Positions 57,783 to 64,000 of a stretch of 64,000 bases of DNA are shown in pieces (the stretch's first letter is position 1; each line of letters opens with the position of its first letter). A program made the position numbers and the translations under genes. Origin of the DNA: Sphingobacteriales bacterium 46-32 (GTDB lineage: Bacteria > Bacteroidota > Bacteroidia > Chitinophagales > Chitinophagaceae); contig MKTY01000027.1 in assembly GCA_001898485.1 (NCBI GenBank), positions 1 to 64,000 of the forward strand, given 5' to 3'. The notes beneath the pieces are model-generated. The model was given only the letters and a program-made list of their open reading frames with translations. It did not search any database and was not told where the DNA came from.

Positions 57783-57800
57783 ATACGACCTTTTTCGTAT
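57783..57800. promoter_or_regulatory. candidate BlaI operator
   Basis: ATACGA and TCGTAT (57783-57788, 57795-57800) form a perfect inverted repeat with a 6-bp spacer, 25 bp upstream of the repressor start. Size and place suit autoregulation, although the classic operators are TACA/TGTA-type. Confidence 0.4.
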
Positions 57801-57885
57801 TGCAAACATTTTATTTCACGCTTTAGTATTATTTAACATTGATTAACAGTGATACGCAGCTAGTTATGCAAATGTTACAGCGCGG

Positions 57886-60180
57886 TTAGCGGGTGGCAGC
57901 GGGAAGGGGAAGTACCAGTTCGGCAAGGGTGCCATGGGCAGGTGAGCTTTGGAGGGAATAGCTGCCACCCATCATGATGGCTCTTTCCTTCATTCCCATG
58001 ATACCCAGCGTTTTCTGATTTTCAACAATTTGAGGGTCGAGCCCCTGGCCATTATCTTCCACCAGCAGAATCAGCTGGTCGTCTTGTTTTACCAGTGAGA
58101 CATCGGCCCGGGTGGCTCCGGCGTGTCGGGCAATATTGGTGAGTGATTCCTGCAGGATTCTGAAAATGCCGATATTCCAGTCTTTGGGTAATTCCTCTTC
58201 CCGAACCCCGCTGATGAAACTGGTTTGTATGCCCGTGCGTTTCTCAAAGTCCTGGCAAAACCAGTCAATAGCGGCAATCAGACCCAGATCGTCCAGCAGA
58301 CCGGGTCTCAGTGCAGTGGATATGCGGCGCACGACCATTACCATGCTGTTGATGGATCCGAGTATATGTTCAATTTCGTTGTGAAGTACTTTCTCTGACG
58401 GGTCAAGTTTTTTTGCGAGGCGTGATACATCCATTTTTAGTACAGTCAGATGTTGGCCCAGCTCATCGTGTATTTCGCGGGAGATATGCAGCCGTTCCTG
58501 TTCGCGGATATTCTCGATATGGTTACTTAGCCTGCGCAGGTCTTCGCGCGATTGCATCAGTGCAGCTTCTACTTTTTTGCGCTCACTGATATCGCGCACA
58601 AAAGCAAGAAAGCGGTCAGGGGCAATCATCTTGGCGGCTATTTCCACGTCAATGATGCTGCCGTCTTTTCGTTTCAGCTTCCGTTCCGAAGTGGCGGTGT
58701 TGCCGGCAGCAATTTCTTCTAGCCTGAAAGGCATGGCCTGCAACTGCTGCTGTATCGTAAGTTCATGAATCCGCATCTGCAGCAGTTCCTGCTCTGTGTA
58801 TTGAGAGATACGTGTGGCAGCAGGATTAACCACCTGAAATTCTCCTTTAAAGTTGGCAATGAAAATGGCATCGCTGGCCTGCTCTACCAATGTGCGGTAT
58901 TTGTGTTCACTTTCGCTGATACGCTGCTGTGCCAGTTGTGTATCAGTAATATCACGTATTAATACCAGTAGGTCTTCTTTGCCCTGGGGAGTATAGCGGG
59001 CCTCATAGTAGCGGGTCTGCCCGTTTTTTTCGAGATGATAACGATGAGAAAGCTGTTGCTGTTCTTCGAGCACTTTCTTCTTGTTAGTCAGTATTTCATC
59101 GACCAGTCTTTCGGGCATTACTTCTGCAATGGTTTTACCGATGAAATGATGGGGCGGCATCAGGGTATGATGCCCCATGGGATTGCTGTAGTCTGTAAAC
59201 CGGTTGTCTTTATCAATTACAAGCAGCAGATCAGGGATGGCTTCAACTATGGCTTTATTTCTTTTTTCACTTTTGTCGAGAGCTTCTGTGCGCTGTGCTA
59301 CCAGCTGACGCAACCGCTCGGGTGCACGGGCACCGTAAAAGGCAAATATGCCACCTACCACAGACAGGCCCAGTGCCAGTATACCCAGCAGCAGGGTGGG
59401 TTGCCACGGACGAAAGGAGTTGGCCGGAGCTATAGAAAGTTTCCACTCTCCGTCAGGCACAGGTACAGACACATCATAGGCCGATTTGCTGTTATTCATC
59501 CGGGGCAGGAAGAACTCTTCCTTTTGTGTGTCGGGATTGATCTTTGAAAGCTGATAATAATACCCGCTCTTACCGGTCGTATCAATACCGGCTGCCTGTA
59601 GCAGTGTTCCCATCTGGATCACAACAGCAGAGAACCCCCAGAATTTATTCTGAATAAAAACGGGCAATCGTCCCACTACGCCAAGACCTCCCTGTTTCAG
59701 TTCAAAAGGTCCGGCAAAAAAAAGCTGGCGAAGTGCCAGGGCTTTCAGTGCTTCCTTATTACGGGTGGAGTCGCTCAGTACATCGTAGCCAAGTACTGCT
59801 CTGTTGGGTTCAAGCGGGTATACATACCGGATGACGCCCTGCGGAGCCAGTTGCAGCGCATCAATGTATTTGTTTTGCCGGAGTACACGGTAAGCTACTG
59901 AATCGAAATTGACCGGTATGCCCTGTTCATTGATGGTAAGTTCCATGACCTGCGTTGCCGAGAGGCTGTACTGCAGGGCCTGCTGCAGACGGCTGCGCAC
60001 AATTTCGGCAGCAGTATAGAGGTTGCGGTCTTCTTCATTTTTGCGGAGGCGGTAATCGAGGTAGATGAGTATAAAACAAACGCAGGCCACCAGTATAGCC
60101 GTCAGCACTCCGGTGAGCAGCGAACTGCTCAGGGGCTTACTCTTTGGAGGATATGTAGGGGGCAGCTGCGTCATAACCAT
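57886..60180 (-). CDS. CHASE/PAS-domain hybrid-free sensor histidine kinase (HisKA_3 type)
   Basis: The 764-residue kinase has an N-terminal membrane helix (about 18-42), a periplasmic CHASE-like domain (about 50-255) with NEQGIPVNFDSVAYRVLRQ, a second helix (about 265-290) and two PAS domains (about 305-420 and 425-545). The phosphoacceptor is His at about 570 in HISREIHDELGQHL, and HATPase boxes are NIARHAG, VEDNGQGLDP and LGIMGMKERA. The HisKA_3 type usually pairs with a LuxR-type response regulator; none is in this window. No receiver domain is fused. The sensed ligand is unknown. Confidence 0.92.
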   Translation of the reverse strand: MVMTQLPPTYPPKSKPLSSSLLTGVLTAILVACVCFILIYLDYRLRKNEEDRNLYTAAEIVRSRLQQALQYSLSATQVMELTINEQGIPVNFDSVAYRVLRQNKYIDALQLAPQGVIRYVYPLEPNRAVLGYDVLSDSTRNKEALKALALRQLFFAGPFELKQGGLGVVGRLPVFIQNKFWGFSAVVIQMGTLLQAAGIDTTGKSGYYYQLSKINPDTQKEEFFLPRMNNSKSAYDVSVPVPDGEWKLSIAPANSFRPWQPTLLLGILALGLSVVGGIFAFYGARAPERLRQLVAQRTEALDKSEKRNKAIVEAIPDLLLVIDKDNRFTDYSNPMGHHTLMPPHHFIGKTIAEVMPERLVDEILTNKKKVLEEQQQLSHRYHLEKNGQTRYYEARYTPQGKEDLLVLIRDITDTQLAQQRISESEHKYRTLVEQASDAIFIANFKGEFQVVNPAATRISQYTEQELLQMRIHELTIQQQLQAMPFRLEEIAAGNTATSERKLKRKDGSIIDVEIAAKMIAPDRFLAFVRDISERKKVEAALMQSREDLRRLSNHIENIREQERLHISREIHDELGQHLTVLKMDVSRLAKKLDPSEKVLHNEIEHILGSINSMVMVVRRISTALRPGLLDDLGLIAAIDWFCQDFEKRTGIQTSFISGVREEELPKDWNIGIFRILQESLTNIARHAGATRADVSLVKQDDQLILLVEDNGQGLDPQIVENQKTLGIMGMKERAIMMGGSYSLQSSPAHGTLAELVLPLPAATR

Positions 60181-60234
60181 CTTTCACTGTCAGCAGGAAC
60201 GCCTTATTGCAGTTCCTGATCTAATGTACAAAAT

Positions 60235-60262
60235 AAGTCCCGCTGTAGACACAGCAGGACTT
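60235..60262 (-). terminator. strand-specific terminator of the pyrophosphatase gene
   Basis: AAGTCCTGCTGT and ACAGCGGGACTT (minus-strand reading) form a 12-bp stem with one G-U wobble; on the plus strand that pair is a mismatch. It is followed by ATTTTGT. Confidence 0.75.
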
Positions 60263-60290
60263 CATTAATGGTTCTGATTAAGAACTTCAA

Positions 60291-62519
60291 CTATTTATAA
60301 CTGGCCGTGGTGGCGGGGTCGATAGCTGCAGTAGCTTTTTCGGCCTTCCACTCGGTTTTCTTTGTTTCCTGTTTGGCCGAGGCCTCAGATTTACTGTCAA
60401 TCTGGGCCAGGGTGGGGGCAATAACCAGTGATACGATCGACATCAGTTTGATCAGAATGTTCATAGAAGGACCTGAAGTATCCTTAAACGGATCGCCTAC
60501 AGTATCACCTGTTACAGAAGCCTTATGTGGTTCTGATTTCTTGTAATAGGTTTCACCATTAATTTCCACACCTTTTTCAAATGATTTTTTAGCATTATCC
60601 CATGCACCACCGGCATTATTCTGGAACATACCCATCAGTACACCGCTCACGGTAGCACCAGCCAGGAATCCTCCGAGGGCTTCAGCACCCAGGCCAGGCA
60701 TAAAGCCAATGATAAGGGGGGAAATGATGGCGATAGCGCCAGGCAGCATCATCTTTTTGATAGAAGCGTCAGTAGAGATAGCCACACATTTATCGTACTC
60801 GGGTTTGCCAGTACCTTCCATGATGCCGGGAATACTTTTAAACTGACGGCGTACTTCCTCTACCATGGCCATGGCAGCCTGTCCTACAGCGCGGATAGCC
60901 AGTGAAGAGAAGATAAAGGGAATCATAGCGCCTACAAAAAGACAGGCCAGTACATTTGCTTTATAGATATCGATACCTGTAATACCAGCTACACCCACAA
61001 AGGCAGCAAACAGCGCCAGGGCGGTGAGGGCAGCAGAGGCGATGGCAAAACCTTTACCGGTAGCGGCAGTTGTATTACCAACAGCATCCAGTACGTCTGT
61101 TTTTTCGCGTACATCTTTGGGCAATTCGCTCATTTCGGCAATACCACCGGCATTATCGGCGATAGGACCAAAGGCGTCAATAGCCAGTTGCATGGCAGTT
61201 GTTGCCATCATACCGGCAGCAGCGATAGCCACACCATAAAGGCCGGCACACTCATAAGAACCCCAGATACCACCAGCCAGTACGATAATGGGCAGGAAGG
61301 TAGATTCCATACCGATCGCCAATCCACCAATTACGTTAGTAGCATGACCGGTAGAAGATTGTTTGATGATGCTCAGCACAGGGCGTTTACCCATGGCTGT
61401 ATAATATTCAGTGATGATGCTCATAAGGGCACCTACCAGCAGACCTACGCCAATAGCTCCGAGCACACCCCACTTAGTAAATATGGTGCCACGGAGAATC
61501 ATCTCTTCGGGCAGCAGCCAGGATACGAGTCCGGCAGCAGCAATAGCAGTGAGTACAATGGAACCCCAGTTACCCATATTGAGGGCTTTCTGTACAGTGT
61601 TGGTATTGATACCTGCAGCATCGCTGATGCGTACAAAAAAAGTACCGATGATAGAGAAAAGAATACCAACGCCGGCTATCAGCATGGGCAATACTACGGG
61701 TGAAAAACCACCCAGCGTATCGGCATCGAGTACCTGTGTCTGCTGACCCAGTACGATCGTGGCGAGAACGGTAGCCACATAAGAACCAAACAGGTCGGCA
61801 CCCATACCAGCTACATCACCTACGTTGTCGCCCACGTTGTCTGCAATAGTAGCAGGGTTGCGGGGATCGTCTTCGGGAATACCGGCTTCTACTTTACCTA
61901 CCAGGTCGGCACCTACGTCGGCCGCTTTTGTATAAATACCGCCACCCACACGGGCAAAAAGAGCAATAGATTCAGCACCCAGCGAAAAACCGGTCAGTAC
62001 TTCAATCGTACGGAGCATTTCATCGCTGTTGAGTGCAGCATCGGGAGCAAAGTATTGTTTGAGGACAATGTAAAGACCACCCAGACCCATTACGGCCAGA
62101 CCGGCTACACCCACACCCATTACAGCACCGCCAGTGAAAGACACGTTAAGTGCCTTGCTAAGGCTGGTACGGGCCGCCTGCGCTGTACGTACATTGGCCT
62201 TGGTAGCGGCTTTCATCCCAATGAAGCCGGCCAGGGCGCTCAGTACCGCACCAATTACAAAGGCAACGGCAATAGCCCAGTGAGAGTGGGGGTTTGATTG
62301 AGACATTACTGCCAGCAGAATGCCTACAATAACCACGAAATAACCCAGGATCTTCCATTCCGCTTTCAGGAAGGCCATCGCACCTTCAGCAATGTAATTG
62401 CTGATCTCTTTCATACGATCATTTCCCGCATCCTGCCGGGAAACCCAATTGAATTTAAGCCAGGTGTAAAGGAGACCAATAAGCCCCATTAAGGGAACGA
62501 GATAGATCAATTTGTCCAT
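60291..62519 (-). CDS. hppA: K+-stimulated membrane-bound pyrophosphatase (H+ or Na+ pumping)
   Basis: The 742-residue integral membrane protein has about 15-16 helices. It hydrolyses pyrophosphate to pump ions. Motifs are [35 protein letters not shown] (PPi-binding), EYYT, and [17 protein letters not shown]. The key sequence [11 protein letters not shown] has Ala where K+-independent enzymes have Lys, which indicates a K+-dependent subtype. Sodium versus proton specificity is not readable with certainty. The tail (about 700-742) is charged and Ala/Lys-rich. A full promoter lies upstream and a terminator downstream. Confidence 0.96.
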   Translation of the reverse strand: MDKLIYLVPLMGLIGLLYTWLKFNWVSRQDAGNDRMKEISNYIAEGAMAFLKAEWKILGYFVVIVGILLAVMSQSNPHSHWAIAVAFVIGAVLSALAGFIGMKAATKANVRTAQAARTSLSKALNVSFTGGAVMGVGVAGLAVMGLGGLYIVLKQYFAPDAALNSDEMLRTIEVLTGFSLGAESIALFARVGGGIYTKAADVGADLVGKVEAGIPEDDPRNPATIADNVGDNVGDVAGMGADLFGSYVATVLATIVLGQQTQVLDADTLGGFSPVVLPMLIAGVGILFSIIGTFFVRISDAAGINTNTVQKALNMGNWGSIVLTAIAAAGLVSWLLPEEMILRGTIFTKWGVLGAIGVGLLVGALMSIITEYYTAMGKRPVLSIIKQSSTGHATNVIGGLAIGMESTFLPIIVLAGGIWGSYECAGLYGVAIAAAGMMATTAMQLAIDAFGPIADNAGGIAEMSELPKDVREKTDVLDAVGNTTAATGKGFAIASAALTALALFAAFVGVAGITGIDIYKANVLACLFVGAMIPFIFSSLAIRAVGQAAMAMVEEVRRQFKSIPGIMEGTGKPEYDKCVAISTDASIKKMMLPGAIAIISPLIIGFMPGLGAEALGGFLAGATVSGVLMGMFQNNAGGAWDNAKKSFEKGVEINGETYYKKSEPHKASVTGDTVGDPFKDTSGPSMNILIKLMSIVSLVIAPTLAQIDSKSEASAKQETKKTEWKAEKATAAIDPATTASYK

Positions 62520-62555
62520 AAAGATTTTCTTCTTAATAAAAAATTAAAAGGACGG

Positions 62556-62586
62556 CAAAGATAGGGGATGAATAGCAATACTGCAA
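62556..62586 (-). promoter_or_regulatory. promoter of membrane pyrophosphatase gene
   Basis: On the minus strand: TTG (62584-62586), 20-bp spacer, TATCTTTG (62556-62563), matching TTTG/TAnnTTTG spacing. Confidence 0.6.
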
Positions 62587-62608
62587 GAACTGTAAAATAG
62601 CTGATAAT

Positions 62609-62830
62609 CAGTGGACAGTGGACAGTTGACAGTTGACAGTGGACAGTGGACAGTTGACAGTTGACAGTGGACAGTTGACAGTGGACAGATGTACATTCCT
62701 ACACATCAGCACATTTTCTCCTATCATCTTCAAATCTTCAAATTTTCAAATCAGCACATCAGCACATTAACATATCAGCACATCAGCACATTAGCATATC
62801 AGCACATTAGCATATCAGCACATTTCCCTT
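62609..62830. repeat. composite repeat: ACAGTKG left arm and ATGTGCTR-type right arms
   Basis: About eleven ACAGTTG/ACAGTGG heptamers (62609-62690) in G-rich orientation. Several CATCAGCA/CATTAGCA/CATATCAGCA octamers (62751-62824) follow in C-rich orientation. The arms belong to different families and cannot pair. Confidence 0.85.
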
Positions 62831-62869
62831 CAAACCCGTTTTCCGCCTTTTACCTCCACTTAAAACTTA

Positions 62870-64000
62870 TTACTTATAACTTGCTGTCGGCTTTCCACTA
62901 ATTGGGCTTGCCTGACAATTACAATCAATTCCCACTGGTTTGAGGCGTTCCGTTTTTTGAAGTGCCTGCTCGAGCTGCTGAAGCGTTGTATCGGCCTGGC
63001 GGATGGCGCCGGCATTTTTTGTATCACTGAGTGTTATCTGCAGATCTTTTAATGGCAAAGCTTTAATAGCCGCTTCAAATTCCTGTTTTGTTCCGGCTTT
63101 CAACTCCAGCTCCAGTTGCTGGCTCGTACTGGTTGTAAAGCGTTGTATACCGAAATAGGCCGACTCTGCGGATTCGGCCATACCTATTATATAAGCCTGC
63201 GCTTCCTGCGGCAGAGGAATGCTGCCATCTTTTTTAAAAAAAGCCAGCCAGTCGGGATCCGCAGCGGAAGGCCCTGCCTCACCCAGTATATTCAATGAAG
63301 GAATGGCCAGGTATACCGTGGCCTTACTTTTATAACTGCCCTGCAGGCGTACGGTCAACTGACTTTCCTCTACACCTTTCACCATTTTTACCAGCATATC
63401 TATATTATACCAGCCAAAGGTTTCGATGGTAAACTGATAATAGCTGGCATTGATATTTTGCGGCGAGACCAGATCATCTATTGCAGGTAGAGTAGTACCG
63501 CCTCCCCAGGTAGGATCAGGAATACGCTCCACCAGGTTACCATTATCTGCCTGCAGATTTTTTCGGGTAGCTTTTACCTGATCAATAGATTGTGTTAACC
63601 GGTTTATTTCCTGCTGGTATGATGCGCAACTGTCTGCACTGCGTCTCAGTTGTTCCTGACGCGGAAGTGGTAAGGATAACCGGTCACTTTCGGTCTGGAT
63701 ATAACGAATCACAGCAGCATAGTCATTCATTTCCCCCGCACTATCACTAACCGGTAAAAGTTGTTGAATCTCCGGGCCAGATGAAGCGTATTGCGCTTGC
63801 AGATTACATTTATACGCGACAGCAGCGGGGTAATGATCCCGTAGTTGTACCAGTCTATCTTCATCATGCTTGCTGTTGGAAGTATCTTTATAGAAATTTT
63901 CTTCCCGTACAATATCTGCAGCCTGAATTGTATCGGGTTCCCGGAAATGATTATAATAAATATTGGTATTGGCCGATTCAACCGGAAATCGTTTGAGTAA
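62870..64000 (-). CDS. hypothetical protein, 5' part beyond the window edge
   Basis: I do not recognise this protein. An obvious ATG lies at 63730, but the frame stays open with plausible coding sequence upstream to the last base of the window. That stretch reads LLKRFPVESANTNIYYNHF, EEDFYK-type segments (REENFYKDTSNSKHDEDRL) and LRDHYPAAVAYKC, so the real start is probably outside and at least 376 residues are visible. Features: a coiled-coil segment (about QQEINRLTQSIDQVKATRKNLQ) and a beta-rich region (IETFGWYNIDMLVKMVKG). It ends CNCQASPISGKPTASYK. Secretion cannot be judged without the N-terminus. Confidence 0.55.
   Translation of the reverse strand, partial: LLKRFPVESANTNIYYNHFREPDTIQAADIVREENFYKDTSNSKHDEDRLVQLRDHYPAAVAYKCNLQAQYASSGPEIQQLLPVSDSAGEMNDYAAVIRYIQTESDRLSLPLPRQEQLRRSADSCASYQQEINRLTQSIDQVKATRKNLQADNGNLVERIPDPTWGGGTTLPAIDDLVSPQNINASYYQFTIETFGWYNIDMLVKMVKGVEESQLTVRLQGSYKSKATVYLAIPSLNILGEAGPSAADPDWLAFFKKDGSIPLPQEAQAYIIGMAESAESAYFGIQRFTTSTSQQLELELKAGTKQEFEAAIKALPLKDLQITLSDTKNAGAIRQADTTLQQLEQALQKTERLKPVGIDCNCQASPISGKPTASYK

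Larger units (their letters stand above)
62520..62869. other. intergenic region with hppA promoter and composite repeat arms
   Basis: No gene. It contains the hppA promoter (minus), an ACAGTKG G-rich arm at 62609-62690, an ATGTGCTR-type C-rich arm at 62751-62824 (plus a short one at 62703-62716), and an AAGTTATAAGTAATAAG-like edge at the stop codon of the next gene. Confidence 0.7.

Noticed and set aside
60291-62890. Both hppA and the edge gene end in TASYK
   Set aside because: Only five residues shared, different codons and stops; most likely coincidence.
63727-63981. Minus-strand open frame of 84 codons
   Set aside because: Overlaps the better frame that continues the hypothetical gene to the window edge; basic composition typical of a shadow frame.

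Overview
The window comes from a Bacteroidota chromosome, most likely Chitinophagaceae. The evidence is: promoters of the TAnnTTTG type; type IX secretion C-terminal sorting domains with a PorP/SprF partner; Tat-exported 3-ketoglycoside enzymes; and DUF1684, DUF1761 and four-helix-bundle (S23) proteins. I see no rRNA, tRNA, CRISPR array or intact transposase. Housekeeping genes dominate, and the unusual material is in the intergenic DNA.

Layout. 1-3174: ribosomal protein bL31B, a GlmU-like protein, triose-phosphate isomerase. 3176-8787: two glycosyltransferases and a polysaccharide flippase, interrupted by an HxlR/SDR/SnoaL module. 8788-21049: a large divergent 3-ketoglycoside gene cluster (two tandem GMC oxidoreductases, a Tat-type gluconate-dehydrogenase subunit 3, three TIM-barrel isomerases, two MFS carriers, a Gfo/Idh oxidoreductase, a cytochrome c lipoprotein and a DUF1080 hydrolase). 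22083-24592: pfkA-pyk. 24959-31485: prolyl oligopeptidase, RmlD-like reductase, DUF1684 protein, and an arginine/citrulline hydrolase pair. 31699-37731: universal stress protein, GAF kinase-like protein, prfB with a +1 programmed frameshift, a four-helix-bundle gene, P5C dehydrogenase. 37905-43968: outer-membrane barrels and a lectin/GEVED T9SS cargo. 44040-48605: pyrR, pyrB, coaD, thioesterase, NUDIX, pyrE, HMA protein. 48945-55525: LEA-2 lipoprotein, a giant PKD-repeat T9SS cargo and PorP/SprF. 55612-64000: BlaR1-like peptidase with BlaI, a PAS histidine kinase, a membrane pyrophosphatase and a gene that runs off the right edge.

The most interesting signal is a superfamily of intergenic repeat elements. 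Arms made of degenerate 7-8 bp units (ATGTGCTR, ACAGTKG, AAAGTATA-like, AAGGTAGA-like) occur at about 13 loci. The G-rich version is always on the left and the C-rich version on the right, so the arms form inverted pairs around intergenic DNA. Arms often begin at or inside a stop codon and end just before the next promoter. Paired arms share private variant units in the same register, which suggests they were copied together or converted. One pair encloses a four-helix-bundle (S23/IVS-type) gene, a candidate partner for the repeats. The link between that protein and the repeats is inference.
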